From Pantoea alfalfae (GTDB lineage Bacteria > Pseudomonadota > Gammaproteobacteria > Enterobacterales > Enterobacteriaceae): a stretch of DNA of 64,000 nucleotides. Shown in pieces: positions 15,349 to 29,796 of the stretch (the first letter of the stretch is position 1; each line of letters starts with the position of its first letter). The stretch spans positions 3,782,001 to 3,846,000 of the forward strand of contig NZ_CP082292.1 in the NCBI RefSeq assembly GCF_019880205.1, read 5' to 3'. The notes under the pieces are model-generated. The model saw nothing but the letters and a program-made list of their open reading frames with translations, searched no databases and was not told where the DNA came from. The translations under genes and the position numbers were made by a program.

Positions 15349-16679
15349 CAGGCCAGATGCAGATCGCGGGTCATGTTCTCAACGCGATGCGCATGGATCA
15401 CCACGTTGTCTTCGATACGAATCCCGCCATAAGGCCGAAGCGCATCAATGGCCTGCCAGTTAAAGTACTGACTAAAACGGCCTGCACGCAACGGCGCCAG
15501 TAATGAGTCAATAATATAGAAGCCCGGCTCGATGGTTAAGACCATGCCCGGTTGCAGCACGCGGGTGCAGCGAAGATAAGGATATTGCGCAGGCGCGGCC
15601 AGATGCGTGCCCTGATCATCCTGCATAAAGCCAGCCACGTCATGCACCTGCAGACCCAGCGGATGCCCCAGGCCATGAGGCATAAACGGACCGGTCAGAT
15701 CTTCAGCCACCAGCGCTTCTTCGCTGATCCCCTGCACCAGCTCAAACTTCAGCAACATCTTCGCAATACGCTGGTGCATCTGAAGATGATAATCGGTGTA
15801 GCGCACGCCCGCTTTCAGCGTAGCGATCAGCGCCAGCTCTTCCGCGTTCATTGCCTCAATCATTCTGGCATAGAGCGAACCACTCTGCGCCGCATAGCTG
15901 CGGGTCAAATCGGCGGCATAGCCAAGATACTCAGCACCGGCATCAATCAAAAAGCTGTGGCGTTTCGCCGGTGGCTGATGATCCAGCCGGGTATAGTGCA
16001 ACACGGCAGCGTGTTCATTCAGCGCGATGATATTGCCGTAAGGCACATCGGTGTCGCGATGACCGGTTGCGGTCAGATACGCCTGATTGATATCGAACTC
16101 GCTTAAGCCCGCTGCGAACGCCTCTTTCGCTGCGCGATGGCCAGCCACTGCCAGCTTCTGTGCCTGACGCAGACAGGCGAGTTCATAATCGGTTTTGATG
16201 CTGCGATGGAAATGCAGAAAGTCGATCACCGCTTTGGGATTGATATTGCCAGAGGCGATACCGAGCTGAGCCGCGCGCGCGTTGACCGGGCCGATATAAG
16301 CGACGTTATCGCGCTGTGCGGGCAGCAGTTGCGCAATCTCATCAGCATTTTTCAGGCCAATGACCTCAACATCCGCGGTCCAGAAACTATCCGGCAGCGG
16401 TTCGACGTTATGCCAGTAATCCACCGGAGAGTAGAACCACAGTTTCGGTTTGTTCACCCCGTCAATCCACAGCCAGCAGTTAGGCACCTGCGTCACCGGC
16501 ACCCAGGCCTTGAACTGTGGATTCACCTTGAACGGATAGGTGTGATCATCCAGAAACACCGTCAATAACTCACCGGAATGGATCAGCATCGCATCCAGTT
16601 TGTTGCGTGCCAGCACCTGCTGCGCCCGTTGTTGCAACGTGGCGATATGCGCGTGATACAAGGTCTTCAGTGAATCCAT
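15348..16679 (-). CDS. pepQ: Xaa-Pro dipeptidase
   Basis: Cytoplasmic Mn-dependent prolidase that cleaves dipeptides with C-terminal proline. The 443-residue protein has the M24 pita-bread fold with metal ligands in [32 protein letters not shown] and the late LTIEPGFY and GGIRIEDNV motifs. The ATG at 16679 gives [16 protein letters not shown], which aligns with the E. coli start; a longer frame upstream has no support. It is divergent from fadB. Confidence 0.98.
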   Translation of the reverse strand: MDSLKTLYHAHIATLQQRAQQVLARNKLDAMLIHSGELLTVFLDDHTYPFKVNPQFKAWVPVTQVPNCWLWIDGVNKPKLWFYSPVDYWHNVEPLPDSFWTADVEVIGLKNADEIAQLLPAQRDNVAYIGPVNARAAQLGIASGNINPKAVIDFLHFHRSIKTDYELACLRQAQKLAVAGHRAAKEAFAAGLSEFDINQAYLTATGHRDTDVPYGNIIALNEHAAVLHYTRLDHQPPAKRHSFLIDAGAEYLGYAADLTRSYAAQSGSLYARMIEAMNAEELALIATLKAGVRYTDYHLQMHQRIAKMLLKFELVQGISEEALVAEDLTGPFMPHGLGHPLGLQVHDVAGFMQDDQGTHLAAPAQYPYLRCTRVLQPGMVLTIEPGFYIIDSLLAPLRAGRFSQYFNWQAIDALRPYGGIRIEDNVVIHAHRVENMTRDLHLA

Positions 16680-16822
16680 TGACGTCTCTCCAGTGTCGCG
16701 AAATGGCCGCAAGTTTAGCATACCCCTTGCGCAGATGCCGATGTCAGCACTGCTGTGATCTTGTTAGCAAATAAGCAAAGAGCCGTTTGCAATTAATTAA
16801 CATCGCTCCCACACTCACGATC

Positions 16823-16839
16823 ATCTGGTATGACCAGAT
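16823..16839 (+). promoter_or_regulatory. FadR operator upstream of fadBA
   Basis: Near-perfect 17-bp palindrome ATCTGGTATGACCAGAT, 28 bp before the fadB ATG. It differs in one central base from the operator I recall for E. coli fadBA. FadR should repress fadBA here until long-chain acyl-CoA releases it. Confidence 0.9.
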
Positions 16840-16866
16840 CACCTTTCGCGGTTTCAGGAGACGCAC

Positions 16867-20224
<3,358 letters not shown>

Positions 20225-20252
20225 TACGTTGAGTCTTACTTTGTCAGATTTA

Positions 20253-20277
20253 CCCGCCGTTGATCGGCGGGTTTTTT
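20253..20277 (+). terminator. Rho-independent terminator of fadBA
   Basis: Stem CCCGCC-GTTGATC-GGCGGG (20253-20271) followed by TTTTTT, 28 bp after the fadA stop. Confidence 0.93.
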
Positions 20278-20294
20278 CTGTCTGCTACCAGCTA

Positions 20295-20996
20295 TCAGAT
20301 AAAGGCAAACGCATCGCCATACATCTGTGATTCCACTGCACCACGCTCGGCACAGAAACGATCGCGGGCAATCTTCGCCATCTCAAAACGTCCGGCGATA
20401 TAAATCTCATGCTCGCTCAGCGTGCTGAAGTCCTGCATCACTGCGGTCAGTACCGTACCAGAACGACCCTGCCAGCCCGCTTCGGGCTGCTCGACCACCG
20501 GGATCACCTTCAGGTTCGGATGCTTGACGGCCAGCGCATCCAGCTCATCCATATCGTACAGGTGCTTAAGCTCACGTCCGCCCCAGTAAATGGCGATGTC
20601 GCGCTCTGGCTGTTCCGCCAGCGCGGTGAGCAGAATGGAACGGGCATAGGAGAAACCGGTACCGCCTGCAATCAGGATCAGCGGTTTAGTGCTCTCTTCG
20701 CGCAGCCAGGCATCGCCGTGCGGCATATCAACGGTGATCTGGCGATCGTTACGGATGCGATCCATAACGGCCATGGCATAGAGGTTCAGATCGGACGCGC
20801 CGATATGCAGCTCGATGATATCTTTTTCCATCGGCGTTGAGGCCAGTGAGAACGGACGCTTGTCGCGCTCATCCATCACTACCATCAGATACTGTCCCGC
20901 GCGAAAACTGAATTCCGCTTCAGGGATCAGGCGAACGCGATAGACCGTGTCGGTAATCGCCTCAACTGAAGTTACTTTACAGCTTAACGTTGTCAT
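20295..20996 (-). CDS. fre: NAD(P)H-flavin reductase
   Basis: Reduces free FMN, FAD or riboflavin with NAD(P)H; in E. coli it also reactivates ribonucleotide reductase and ferric compounds. The 233-residue protein has the flavin-binding RPFSLASTP motif (about 46-54) and the nucleotide motif [10 protein letters not shown] (about 110-119). The ATG at 20996 gives [19 protein letters not shown], as in E. coli; a longer frame adds 15 unlikely residues. It lies 41 bp after ubiD, probably in one operon. Confidence 0.98.
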   Translation of the reverse strand: MTTLSCKVTSVEAITDTVYRVRLIPEAEFSFRAGQYLMVVMDERDKRPFSLASTPMEKDIIELHIGASDLNLYAMAVMDRIRNDRQITVDMPHGDAWLREESTKPLILIAGGTGFSYARSILLTALAEQPERDIAIYWGGRELKHLYDMDELDALAVKHPNLKVIPVVEQPEAGWQGRSGTVLTAVMQDFSTLSEHEIYIAGRFEMAKIARDRFCAERGAVESQMYGDAFAFI

Positions 20997-21037
20997 GCGT
21001 TCCCTCTGTCGGGTCGTCTTTATGGTTGTGCTCGCCA

Positions 21038-22522
21038 TCAACGCTGTGGCGGCTGATCAAAAATACCTAGCTCATCCCAGATAGCATCAATGCGCGCGGT
21101 GACCGCCGGATCTTTAACGATGGGGGTACCCCATTCGCGCTGCGTTTCACCTGGCCACTTATTGGTCGCATCCATCCCCATTTTCGACCCCAGCCCGGAA
21201 ACGGGCGAAGCGAAATCGAGATAATCGATCGGGGTATTTTCCACTAATACCGTATCACGGGCCGGATCCATACGCGTGGTAATGGCCCAGATCACGTCGT
21301 TCCAGTCACGCGCATTAACATCATCGTCACACACAATAACAAATTTGGTGTACATGAACTGCCGTAAAAACGACCACACGCCAAACATGACACGTTTGGC
21401 GTGCCCGGCGTACTGCTTTTTAATCGTTACGACCGCCAGCCGGTATGAGCAACCTTCCGGTGGCAGATAGAAGTCCACGATCTCCGGAAACTGCTTCACC
21501 AGGATTGGCACCAGCACTTCATTCAACGCCACACCCAACACCGCAGGCTCATCCGGCGGACGGCCGGTGTAGGTGGAGTGATAGATAGGCTTATGACGCT
21601 GCGTAATATGTGTCACGGTAAACACCGGGAAGCTATCTACTTCATTGTAGTAGCCGGTGTGATCGCCGTAAGGTCCTTCTGGTGCCATATCGCCCGCTTC
21701 GATATACCCTTCCAGCACGATTTCAGCACTGGCCGGCACTTCGAGATCGTTCGACAGGCACTTCACCACTTCGGTTTTATTGCCGCGCAGCAACCCGGCA
21801 AACGCATATTCTGACAGCGTGTCAGGCACCGGCGTGACGGCACCGAGAATAGTGGCGGGATCGGCACCCAGCGCCACCGAGACCGGAAAACGCTCACCCG
21901 GGTGCGCTTTCTTCCACTCCAGATAATCGAGCGCGCCACCACGGTGCGATAGCCAGCGCATAATCAGACGGTTTTTGCCGATCACCTGCTGTCGATAAAT
22001 GCCCAGATTCTGCCGCTCTTTATGCGGGCCGCGCGTCACGGTCAGTCCCCAGGTAATCAGCGGTGCCGCATCGCCAGGCCAGCACTTCATCACCGGAATG
22101 CGGGTCAGATCGACTTCATCGCCGCTGAACACCTCTTCCTGACAGGGTGCATTGCGCAGACGTTTGGTCGGCATGTTCAGGACCTGCTTAAACTGCGGCA
22201 TCTTATCGAACAGATCGCGGAAGCCTTTTGGCGGCTCCGGCTCTTTCAGGAAGGCCAGCAGTTTACCCACTTCGCGCAGTGCGCTGACCTCCTCCTGGCC
22301 CATGCCCATGGCCACGCGCTTTGGTGTGCCGAACAGATTGCACAGCACCGGCATGTCGTACCCTTTCGGGTTTTCAAACAGCAGAGCGGGACCACCGGCA
22401 CGCAGGGTGCGGTCGGCAATTTCGGTCATTTCCAGTTCAGGATCGATCGACTGGGTAATGCGCTTTAGCTCACCGCGCTGTTCGAGCAGCGCGAGAAAGT
22501 CTCTTAAATCGTGATATTTCAT
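21038..22522 (-). CDS. ubiD: 3-octaprenyl-4-hydroxybenzoate decarboxylase
   Basis: Decarboxylates polyprenyl-4-hydroxybenzoate in ubiquinone synthesis, using prenylated FMN made by UbiX. The 494-residue protein has the UbiD-family segments [13 protein letters not shown], the [10 protein letters not shown] block and the conserved glutamates and arginine around EIVLEGYIE and [11 protein letters not shown]. It is adjacent to fre as in E. coli. The later ubiquinone genes ubiE, ubiJ and ubiB lie 4-8 kb away. Confidence 0.99.
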   Translation of the reverse strand: MKYHDLRDFLALLEQRGELKRITQSIDPELEMTEIADRTLRAGGPALLFENPKGYDMPVLCNLFGTPKRVAMGMGQEEVSALREVGKLLAFLKEPEPPKGFRDLFDKMPQFKQVLNMPTKRLRNAPCQEEVFSGDEVDLTRIPVMKCWPGDAAPLITWGLTVTRGPHKERQNLGIYRQQVIGKNRLIMRWLSHRGGALDYLEWKKAHPGERFPVSVALGADPATILGAVTPVPDTLSEYAFAGLLRGNKTEVVKCLSNDLEVPASAEIVLEGYIEAGDMAPEGPYGDHTGYYNEVDSFPVFTVTHITQRHKPIYHSTYTGRPPDEPAVLGVALNEVLVPILVKQFPEIVDFYLPPEGCSYRLAVVTIKKQYAGHAKRVMFGVWSFLRQFMYTKFVIVCDDDVNARDWNDVIWAITTRMDPARDTVLVENTPIDYLDFASPVSGLGSKMGMDATNKWPGETQREWGTPIVKDPAVTARIDAIWDELGIFDQPPQR

Positions 22523-22602
22523 GCGGCTTTAGCTTTCCGGCCAGAGTGAGTCGGCCATTATAGGTCTGATTACATGGATATGCTGAGGTTTATATGGCGG
22601 CC

Positions 22603-23328
22603 TCATACGCACTGAAAGGGAACCAGCGGTTGTAACGCACGGGCATCGTGATACCCCTGAATCGGCTCGCCGTGGCGAAACAGTTTAAAATCTTCGTTAC
22701 GCACGCTGTGATAACGCAGCTGGTTGTCATGCAGGTGCAGAAAACTGCCTTCACGCAGTGCAATGACCGACTCGGCAGGGTTAACTGCACAGAACTCCGC
22801 CAGGCGTTCATCGCGGGTTTCGCCCATATGGCCGCTGACGCTGGCATCCAGATAGTGGGGATTGATCTGCACCGGAAAGAGACCCAGGGCAGGCAACACC
22901 ACGCTGCTGCGCACCGGCATATCGTTAGTGGTACGGATTGAGGGCGTTGCCACGTTGCAGCCTGCGCTCCAGCCGACATAGGGTACCTGCCGCTCCCGCA
23001 CCGCGCGCTGAATCACTCCGATCAGACCCTGTTCATGCAGCATCTGATTCAGAAACCAGGTGTTGCCACCGCTGACCAAAATCAGATCTGCCTGGGCAAT
23101 CGCGTCAGCTGGCGAAGCGAATGCCTGAACTCGCTCCACCTGAATTCCAAGAGAAGCACTGAGCTCGGCAGCACGCTGCTGCTGGTCGCCACGAATAATT
23201 GCGTAGGGGATCAGTACCGCCGATCGGATAGCGCGTCGGGCGATCATGGCGTGCAGCTGTGGCTGCGCATAGCCCAGCAGCGCCGCATCATCCGCCAGCT
23301 TGCCATTGCTCAACAGAAAGAGTTCCAT
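22603..23328 (-). CDS. pepE: Peptidase E (alpha-aspartyl dipeptidase), PepE-like
   Basis: S51-family serine peptidase that removes N-terminal aspartate from dipeptides. The 241-residue chain begins MELFLLSNGKL. It has the nucleophile elbow GWSAGC (Ser about 121), the preceding VSGGNTWFL and the INPHYLDA and GETRDERL segments that line the active site in E. coli PepE. E. coli has 229 residues, and its pepE is elsewhere on the chromosome, so the place between ubiD and rfaH is specific to this lineage. Identity over the whole length looks moderate. Confidence 0.88.
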   Translation of the reverse strand: MELFLLSNGKLADDAALLGYAQPQLHAMIARRAIRSAVLIPYAIIRGDQQQRAAELSASLGIQVERVQAFASPADAIAQADLILVSGGNTWFLNQMLHEQGLIGVIQRAVRERQVPYVGWSAGCNVATPSIRTTNDMPVRSSVVLPALGLFPVQINPHYLDASVSGHMGETRDERLAEFCAVNPAESVIALREGSFLHLHDNQLRYHSVRNEDFKLFRHGEPIQGYHDARALQPLVPFQCV

Positions 23329-23534
23329 CAGAGGATCCTTATGCAGATGTGATGGTCATCGAGTCTGATACAGAGCAATAGCAGACGTCAATTACCCATC
23401 AATGCTTTTACTGCTATCCGGCATGTTAAGAAAAGTCTCAGTTTATTTTCGCTGCGGGGCGCTTTACCCTGCCCCTGCGCTATAACTCTGGCAGCAGGTT
23501 TGCTATTCTTAGCGTCCATTCAATGGGAGCAGTT

Positions 23535-24023
23535 ATGGAATCCTGGTACTTACTCTATTGCAAACGTGGTCAGCTATTGCGCGCGAAGGAGCATCTGGAG
23601 CGGCAGGAAGTGCATTGCCTCAGTCCAATGATCGCTCTGGAAAAGATCGTGCGCGGCAAACGCACCACGGTGAGTGAGCCACTGTTTCCAAATTATCTGT
23701 TTATCGAATTCGATCCGGAAGCGATTCACACCACGACGATTAGCAGCACACGCGGTGTCAGTCACTTTGTACGCTTCGGCACCACCCCCGCAACCGTGCC
23801 GTCAGCGGTGATCGAAGCGCTGGAAACCGACGTTCCGCAAATCCTGCTTGACCCTGAGACACCGCAAAGCGGCGATGAAGTTGTCATCACCGAAGGGACG
23901 TTTGAAGGGCTGCGCGCCATTTTTGCCGAGCCGGATGGTGAAACGCGCTCGATTCTGTTACTCAATCTGCTGAACAAGCAGGTAATGCGCAGCGTCGACA
24001 ATAAGCAGTTCCGTAAGATTTAA
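23535..24023 (+). CDS. rfaH: Transcription antiterminator RfaH
   Basis: Operon-specific NusG paralogue that loads on RNA polymerase at ops sites and raises expression of LPS, capsule and similar long operons. The 162-residue protein has an NGN domain (about 1-100, starting [13 protein letters not shown]) and a C-terminal KOW domain that in E. coli refolds from alpha-hairpin to beta-barrel. The ATG at 23535 follows GGGAG. Its end overlaps the tatD end by four bases, convergent. Confidence 0.98.
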   Translation: MESWYLLYCKRGQLLRAKEHLERQEVHCLSPMIALEKIVRGKRTTVSEPLFPNYLFIEFDPEAIHTTTISSTRGVSHFVRFGTTPATVPSAVIEALETDVPQILLDPETPQSGDEVVITEGTFEGLRAIFAEPDGETRSILLLNLLNKQVMRSVDNKQFRKI

Positions 24024-24802
24024 GCCAGTCTGAATAACGCCCGCGCATTCTGATCGATGCGGGTCGCCAGCTCTTCGGTATTCTCGCCGCGCCATGTCGC
24101 CACCTGATGCACAATATGCGGTAAAAAGCAGGGTTCGTTCCGGCGTGAGGTCGGACGCGGGCGCATGTCGCGCGGCAGCAGATAAGGCGCATCGGTTTCC
24201 AGCAGCAGGCGGTCAGCCGGGATCAGTGGCAGCAGCTCGCGCAGTTCCAGACCACGACGTTCATCGCAAACCCAGCCCGTAATCCCCACCGATAATCCCA
24301 TTGCCAGACAGGCTTCCAGCTCGTTACGCGTGCCGGTAAAGCAGTGGATGACTGCACCCGGCAGTTTTGGCAACCAGGGTTCAAGTACCGCCGTGAAACG
24401 CGCATGGGCTTCACGGCAGTGCAAAAACACCGGCATATTGAGTTCTGCCGCCAGCGCCAGCTGCGCGTCAAACGCATACTCCTGCTGCCCATGAGCCGAC
24501 AGGTTGCGGTTGAAATCAAGCCCGCACTCACCGATAGCCACCACTTCCGGTTTTTCAGCCAGGCGACGCAGGGTGCTGGCGATTTCCGAGGACCATTCGC
24601 TGGCATGGTGAGGGTGAACGCCTGCAGTAGACCAGCAGAAGCCGGGTTGAGCTTCAGCCAGTCGCTGAGCCTGCTGGCTCTCCAGCGCGTTAGTGCCGGT
24701 AATAAGCATGCCGGTGACGCCCGCATCACGCGCGCGTTTAACCACCTTTTGCCGGTCGGAGGCGAATTGCGTGCTGGTCAGGTTTACACCGATATCAAAC
24801 AT
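24020..24802 (-). CDS. tatD: TatD metal-dependent 3'-5' deoxyribonuclease
   Basis: Mg-dependent TIM-barrel exonuclease linked to DNA repair and to turnover of misfolded Tat substrates in E. coli; it is not needed for export. The 260-residue protein has AGVHPHHA, the EXGLD metal motif [23 protein letters not shown] and the final ETDAPYL motif. The ATG at 24802 has GTGGGA upstream; a GTG 12 bp earlier is possible. A terminator separates it from tatC. Confidence 0.97.
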   Translation of the reverse strand: MFDIGVNLTSTQFASDRQKVVKRARDAGVTGMLITGTNALESQQAQRLAEAQPGFCWSTAGVHPHHASEWSSEIASTLRRLAEKPEVVAIGECGLDFNRNLSAHGQQEYAFDAQLALAAELNMPVFLHCREAHARFTAVLEPWLPKLPGAVIHCFTGTRNELEACLAMGLSVGITGWVCDERRGLELRELLPLIPADRLLLETDAPYLLPRDMRPRPTSRRNEPCFLPHIVHQVATWRGENTEELATRIDQNARALFRLA

Positions 24803-24828
24803 AATATTTCCCACTGTTTATAAACAAA

Positions 24829-24848
24829 AACCGCCCATCAGGGCGGTT
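24829..24848 (-). terminator. Terminator between tatC and tatD
   Basis: Stem AACCGCCC with GGGCGGTT around a 4-nt loop, followed on the minus strand by TTTTTGTTTA. It lies after tatC and before tatD, so tatD may depend on read-through or its own promoter. Confidence 0.85.
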
Positions 24849-24890
24849 TGGAGTGAACGCTTCCCGTCAGTGCGGGTAAGGCTGTCAGCA

Positions 24891-25649
24891 TCAGGCGTCA
24901 GTGTTCTCTTCCTCATCCTGTAAGCGTCGGCCTTTACCCACGTAGTACCGGGAAAAGAATACGCCGACTTCAAACAGGCAGTACATCGGAATAGCGAGCA
25001 AAGTTTGGGAAAAAACATCCGGCGGTGTGAGCAACATCCCGACCACGAAGGCGCCCACCAGAATATAGGGGCGTTTCTTCTTCAACTCTTCCGGACTGGT
25101 GATCCCGGTCCAGCACAGCAACACAATCGCTACCGGCACTTCAAACGCCACGCCAAATGCCATAAACAGCGTCATGACAAAATCGAGGTACTTAGAGATA
25201 TCCGTTGCGACGGTGACGCCAATCGGTGCGGTCTTGGTGAAAAAACCAAATGCCAGCGGGAAGACCACGAAATAGGCAAAGGCTACGCCGAAGTAGAACA
25301 GGAAGGTGCTGGAAAAGAGCAGCGGCATTACCAGCCTGCGCTCATGCCGGTAGAGCGCAGGGGCGACAAAGGCCCAGACCTGATAAAGGATCACCGGCAC
25401 CGCGAGAAACACCGATACAATAATGGTCAGCTTAATCGGGGTGAAAAACGGTGAGGCCACATCGGTCGCGATCATGCTGGACCCGACCGGCATCTGACTG
25501 ATCAGCGGTGCGGCGACCAGCTGGTAGATGTCGTTGGCGAAGTAAACCAGCATCAGGAAGATCGCCAGTACGGCGATGATGCAATTCAGCAGGCGCTTAC
25601 GCAGCTCAATCAGATGGCTGATGAGCGGTTGGGTATCTTCAACGGCCAT
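24891..25649 (-). CDS. tatC: Sec-independent translocase subunit TatC
   Basis: Twin-arginine signal peptide receptor in the inner membrane. The 252-residue protein has six hydrophobic segments, the N-terminal [14 protein letters not shown] motif and the conserved [12 protein letters not shown] first cytoplasmic loop that recognises twin-arginine signals. Its ATG overlaps the tatB stop (TAATG). The cytoplasmic tail ends in an acidic stretch. Confidence 0.99.
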   Translation of the reverse strand: MAVEDTQPLISHLIELRKRLLNCIIAVLAIFLMLVYFANDIYQLVAAPLISQMPVGSSMIATDVASPFFTPIKLTIIVSVFLAVPVILYQVWAFVAPALYRHERRLVMPLLFSSTFLFYFGVAFAYFVVFPLAFGFFTKTAPIGVTVATDISKYLDFVMTLFMAFGVAFEVPVAIVLLCWTGITSPEELKKKRPYILVGAFVVGMLLTPPDVFSQTLLAIPMYCLFEVGVFFSRYYVGKGRRLQDEEENTDA

Positions 25650-26344
25650 TATCGTTCATCACTTGCAGAAGAGGAGGGTACGGAATGACGCGCAGCATCA
25701 GTCGGTCTGGCGGCATCACCTGCGGGTGCCTGTGCCGGTGCACTCGCCGCGGTGGCGGGCGCGGCAGAGGATTGCACAGCCGGAGCTGATGAAACTGCTG
25801 ACAAAACCTGTGCCGGAGACGTGGCGACTGCAGCAGGTGCAGCGGAAGGTTGCACCGCCGGGCCTGATGCTGATGACGGACTCTGTGCCGCGGCACTGGC
25901 CTGATGCGCTGCTGATGCAGGCGTCACCGAAGACTCAGCGACAGCAGGCTCAGATGCCGGCACTGCAGCAGAAGCCGCATGAGGCGCGGGCCTGTGCTGA
26001 GCCGAATGGATGGTGTTCGCCTCGTCTTCTTCTTTTTCAATGTCGATGCTCTGGCTGACCGAGCGCTTCATTGAATCCGCCGTTTTACGCAGCTCTTCCA
26101 TCGACTCTTTCAGCTCAGGGGAGAGCGTGCCGCGGCCCGCTTCTTCCACCTTTTTCAGGCTCTCCTGCAATTCCTGCAGCTTGAGCTCCTGCGCCAGTTC
26201 ATGTTGTACATTGGCTGCCAGCGAGCGAATCGCCCTGATCCAGCCGACCACGGTTTTCACCGCGACCGGTAAACGTTGCGGGCCGAGAACAATCAGCCCG
26301 ATAACGAACACCAATACCAGTTCACTAAAACCAATATCGAACAC
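25649..26344 (-). CDS. tatB: Sec-independent translocase subunit TatB, long-tailed
   Basis: Partner of TatC in the twin-arginine receptor complex. The N-terminus [21 protein letters not shown] is the single membrane segment, followed by the amphipathic helix (about 22-60) and charged region. At 231 residues it is clearly longer than E. coli TatB (171). The extra length is a low-complexity Ala/Pro/Ser tail (about 120-225) with imperfect internal repeats around SAAPA and SAPAQ. It starts 3 bp after the tatA stop. Confidence 0.97.
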   Translation of the reverse strand: MFDIGFSELVLVFVIGLIVLGPQRLPVAVKTVVGWIRAIRSLAANVQHELAQELKLQELQESLKKVEEAGRGTLSPELKESMEELRKTADSMKRSVSQSIDIEKEEDEANTIHSAQHRPAPHAASAAVPASEPAVAESSVTPASAAHQASAAAQSPSSASGPAVQPSAAPAAVATSPAQVLSAVSSAPAVQSSAAPATAASAPAQAPAGDAARPTDAARHSVPSSSASDER

Positions 26345-26347
26345 GGT

Positions 26348-26602
26348 TTACACCTGCTTGTCGTTCTTGGCGTCTTCTTTGTTAGCCGAAGTTTGCTGTT
26401 TGTCCGCCAGTGTTTTGGCCGCGAAGTCAGCGTCCTGCTCTTTCGGTTGATCCTTTTTGTCATCCTCATCACTCATGGCTTTTTTGAAGCCACGAATCGA
26501 AGAACCTAAATCTGAACCCAGATTACGTAATTTGTTGGTACCGAACAGAAGAACAACAATCACGGCAATGATTAACAATTGCCAGATACTGATACCGCCC
26601 AT
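26348..26602 (-). CDS. tatA: Sec-independent translocase subunit TatA
   Basis: Pore-forming subunit of the Tat system. The 84-residue protein has a short N-terminal membrane helix (about 4-21), the FG hinge (LLFGTNKLR), the amphipathic helix with [16 protein letters not shown] and an acidic/charged tail with DEDDKKD. It is the first tat gene, about 110 bp downstream of ubiB. Confidence 0.98.
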   Translation of the reverse strand: MGGISIWQLLIIAVIVVLLFGTNKLRNLGSDLGSSIRGFKKAMSDEDDKKDQPKEQDADFAAKTLADKQQTSANKEDAKNDKQV

Positions 26603-26711
26603 GAGATAGCCTCTAATATTCTGTGAAAACGATAAGGTAATGCAGGACAGAGTGCCCTTTTTAACCGGGCTTTAGCCAGCGACATTACCTTTTTTTAAAC
26701 AGACGTGACAA

Positions 26712-28349
26712 TCAGTTTGTCTTACGCCAGCCGATTAACCAGGAGACGATTCCCGCTGCCATCAGTACCGCCGGGAAGAAGTCCCAGTCCGGTCGGGTGA
26801 GCAGCACCGCCGTTCCACTTAACAGCAACGTTGCACCGACACCAAACAGGTATCGCGCCTGATGGTGACGGACGCGTTGCGCATTCATGTCGCCCACTAA
26901 CTTATCGACGCTGTGCCGTAAGAGTTTGTGCTGGCGCATGCTGTCGTAAAAGAGTTCTGGCAACTCAGGTAACTTTTCAGCCCAGAATGGCGCTTTCTCT
27001 TTGACCGCACGAATAATAGCGGGCAAACCGACCTGATCCTTAATCCACTCTTCCAGGAACGGCTTAGCTGTCTTCCACAGGTCGAGCTGCGGATAGAGCT
27101 GACGACCAATACCTTCCACATAGAGCAGAGTTTTTTGCAGTAATACCAGTTGCGGCTGCACTTCCATATTAAAGCGACGTGCGGTGTTAAACAGGTTCAG
27201 CAGCACATGGCCGAAGGAGATCTCAGCCAGCGGTTTTTCAAAAATCGGTTCACAAACCGTACGGATCGCAAACTCGAAATCTTCAACATTGGTATCGGGC
27301 GGCACCCAGCCTGAGTCAACGTGCAACTCTGCGACCTTACGGTAGTCACGGTTGAAGAAAGCGATGAAGTTTTCCGCCAGATAACGCTTATCTTCTTTGT
27401 TCAGCGACCCCACGATACCGCAGTCGATACCGATATATTGCGGGTCTTCAGGATGCTCATAGCTGACAAAAATGTTGCCCGGATGCATATCCGCATGGAA
27501 GAAGCTGTCGCGGAAGACCTGGGTGAAGAAGACCTGCACACCACGCTCTGCCAGCAGCTTCATGTTCACGCCATGACGCTCCAGTGTGGCAACGTCTGAA
27601 ATCGGAATGCCGTAGATGCGCTCCATCACCATCATGGTTTCGCTACAGTAATCTGAATAGACTTCCGGCACATAGAGCATGCGGCTATCTTCAAAGTTCC
27701 GGCGCAGCTGAATAGCGTTAGCGGCTTCGCGTAACAGATTCAGTTCATCAAGCAGGGTTTTCTCATAATCGCGCACCACCTCGACCGGACGCAGACGACG
27801 GCCATCCGGCAGCAGACGCGGAACCCAGCGTGCCAGCCGATAGATCAGCTTCATGTCCGCTCGGATCACCGGCAAAATATCGGGGCGAATCACCTTGATG
27901 ACCACTTTCTTACCGGTCGATTTCAGCGTGGCGGTGTGTACCTGCGCAATGGATGCCGATGCCAGTGGCTTGATATCAAAATCATCAAACCAGGTTTCAA
28001 TCGGCGCGCCCATTGAGGCTTCAATCTGCGCTTTGGCTTTGACGCCATCGAACGGCGCAACGCGGTCCTGCAGGATCGCCAGTTGATCGGCGATCAGCGG
28101 CGGGAAAAGATCACGACGCGTCGACAGCATCTGGCCAAACTTGATCCAGACCGGCCCAAGTTGCTCCATCGCCATGCGCATACGTGCACCGATCAGTTCC
28201 TGCTGATGCAGATTCGGGATCCAGAAAACCGAACGACGCCACAGGCGAAACAGGAAAGTGAGGCGTGTCTGAGGAATCAGTTCATCAAGGCCATAGGTCA
28301 GAAAGACCTTCATGATCAGATATAAACGGCGGATCTCTCCAAAACTCAT
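26712..28349 (-). CDS. ubiB: Ubiquinone biosynthesis ATPase/kinase-like protein UbiB
   Basis: Atypical kinase (ABC1/ADCK family) needed for ubiquinone synthesis, probably as an ATPase that helps extract lipid intermediates. The 545-residue protein has the family KxGQ motif in [14 protein letters not shown], the catalytic-loop-like HADMHPGNI and DCGIVG motifs and two C-terminal membrane helices (about 500-543). It overlaps ubiJ by four bases (ATGA). Confidence 0.98.
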   Translation of the reverse strand: MSFGEIRRLYLIMKVFLTYGLDELIPQTRLTFLFRLWRRSVFWIPNLHQQELIGARMRMAMEQLGPVWIKFGQMLSTRRDLFPPLIADQLAILQDRVAPFDGVKAKAQIEASMGAPIETWFDDFDIKPLASASIAQVHTATLKSTGKKVVIKVIRPDILPVIRADMKLIYRLARWVPRLLPDGRRLRPVEVVRDYEKTLLDELNLLREAANAIQLRRNFEDSRMLYVPEVYSDYCSETMMVMERIYGIPISDVATLERHGVNMKLLAERGVQVFFTQVFRDSFFHADMHPGNIFVSYEHPEDPQYIGIDCGIVGSLNKEDKRYLAENFIAFFNRDYRKVAELHVDSGWVPPDTNVEDFEFAIRTVCEPIFEKPLAEISFGHVLLNLFNTARRFNMEVQPQLVLLQKTLLYVEGIGRQLYPQLDLWKTAKPFLEEWIKDQVGLPAIIRAVKEKAPFWAEKLPELPELFYDSMRQHKLLRHSVDKLVGDMNAQRVRHHQARYLFGVGATLLLSGTAVLLTRPDWDFFPAVLMAAGIVSWLIGWRKTN

Positions 28350-28951
28350 TTTGCCTCCAGCTGCGCCAGACGCGCATCAAGCGCCTCAAGCGAACGTTCC
28401 ATCGCGTCGACCTCCTCAGAAAACCAGGCTAACTCCAGCGAGCCAGGCGCAACACGCCACTCTTCGGTAGTGGCCTGTCCGAGATAATCCTGGCGACGCT
28501 GCACTTCACCTTTGAAAAAGCGAAATGCCTGTTGTGAGCGCTGACTGATACCCTGAGCGGCGATATCACCGACCCAGGGAGCCAGATATTCTGCCGGATC
28601 CAGCTCAGCCAGATCCATTAGCGCAGAGAACTGCTGCACCACCTGCAGGTCACCTTCAACCTGCAGCTCACCGCTGCGGATGAGCGGCGTCAGCTGCTGG
28701 CGATCGCGCAGCTTTGGCAGCGTTTTCAGCGAAGTAATCACCGTGCAGTCACTGTGATCCTGCCAGTCCGCGAGTACGTCCAGTCGCTGCTCACTGAAAA
28801 CCAGCACCAGCGGATGCGAAAACTCACTCAGGCGCAGCGTCAGCACTTTGCCATTCAGGCGTTGCCGCGCCGCTTTCAGGCCACGATCGCGATAGAGAAT
28901 ACGGTTCAGCGCCGTTTCCAGTCCTGCGGTAATCAAGGGCGTCAGGTTCAT
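28346..28951 (-). CDS. ubiJ: Ubiquinone biosynthesis accessory factor UbiJ
   Basis: SCP2-domain lipid-binding protein of the soluble Ubi complex with UbiK. The 201-residue product (start at 28951) equals E. coli UbiJ in length and aligns from [10 protein letters not shown]. It has the conserved [19 protein letters not shown] block and a C-terminal coiled coil (about 175-201). An ATG six bases earlier (28957) is possible. In E. coli the 3' end of this gene also yields the EsrE small RNA; I could not judge that here. Confidence 0.95.
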   Translation of the reverse strand: MNLTPLITAGLETALNRILYRDRGLKAARQRLNGKVLTLRLSEFSHPLVLVFSEQRLDVLADWQDHSDCTVITSLKTLPKLRDRQQLTPLIRSGELQVEGDLQVVQQFSALMDLAELDPAEYLAPWVGDIAAQGISQRSQQAFRFFKGEVQRRQDYLGQATTEEWRVAPGSLELAWFSEEVDAMERSLEALDARLAQLEAK

Positions 28952-28962
28952 TACCATCTCAC

Positions 28963-29721
28963 TCAGAACTTAAATCCACGATGCAACGCAACAATGCCGC
29001 CGGTCATATTGGAGTAAGTGGTATTTTCAAAACCGACATCGTTCATCATCGCTTTCAGGGTCTCCTGATCGGGATGCATGCGGATTGATTCGGCCAGATA
29101 GCGATAGCTCTCTGCATCCTGCGCCACCAGCTGTCCGATGCGCGGCAGAATGTGGAACGAGTAGGCGTCATACGCTTTGCTCAGCGGATCCAGAACAGGC
29201 TTAGAGAACTCCAGCACCAGCAGGCGTCCGCCCGGCTTAAGGACACGGAACATGGAGGCCAGCGCCTTCTCTTTTTCCGTAACGTTGCGCAGACCAAAGG
29301 AGATAGTGATGCAGTCGAAATAGTTATCAGGGAAAGGCAGAGCTTCTGCGTTGGCCTGGACGTAACTTACGTTGCCCACCACGCCCTGATTGCGCAGTTT
29401 CTCGCGGCCCATCTTCAGCATGGAGCTGTTGATATCCGCCAGTACAACCTGACCGGTTTCGCCCACCAGGCGAGAGAATTTGGCGGTGAGATCGCCGGTA
29501 CCCCCCGCCAGATCTAACACGCGCTGACCGCGACGTACGCCGCTGCTGTCAATGGTAAAACGCTTCCAGATACGATGGACGCCAAACGACATCAAATCGT
29601 TCATCAGGTCATATTTTGCTGCTACGGAGTGAAATACATCCGCGACTTTGTCAGCTTTTTCGCTTTTGGCGACCGTCTGAAAGCCAAAATGGGTAGTTTC
29701 CTGCTGTGATTCATCTGCCAT
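28963..29721 (-). CDS. ubiE: Ubiquinone/menaquinone C-methyltransferase UbiE
   Basis: SAM-dependent methyltransferase that acts in both ubiquinone and menaquinone synthesis. The 252-residue protein has the SAM motif [11 protein letters not shown] (about 69-79), [15 protein letters not shown] and the UbiE signature [10 protein letters not shown] chose the ATG at 29721 because [17 protein letters not shown] matches the E. coli start (251 residues). It begins the ubiE-ubiJ-ubiB-tatABC run. Confidence 0.98.
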   Translation of the reverse strand: MADESQQETTHFGFQTVAKSEKADKVADVFHSVAAKYDLMNDLMSFGVHRIWKRFTIDSSGVRRGQRVLDLAGGTGDLTAKFSRLVGETGQVVLADINSSMLKMGREKLRNQGVVGNVSYVQANAEALPFPDNYFDCITISFGLRNVTEKEKALASMFRVLKPGGRLLVLEFSKPVLDPLSKAYDAYSFHILPRIGQLVAQDAESYRYLAESIRMHPDQETLKAMMNDVGFENTTYSNMTGGIVALHRGFKF

Positions 29722-29796
29722 CGGTTTTACCTGCTCCACAAACAATACTTCCCGAAGTGTATCAGAGTCACGGAAGTCAGGCACGCTGCGCCCATA

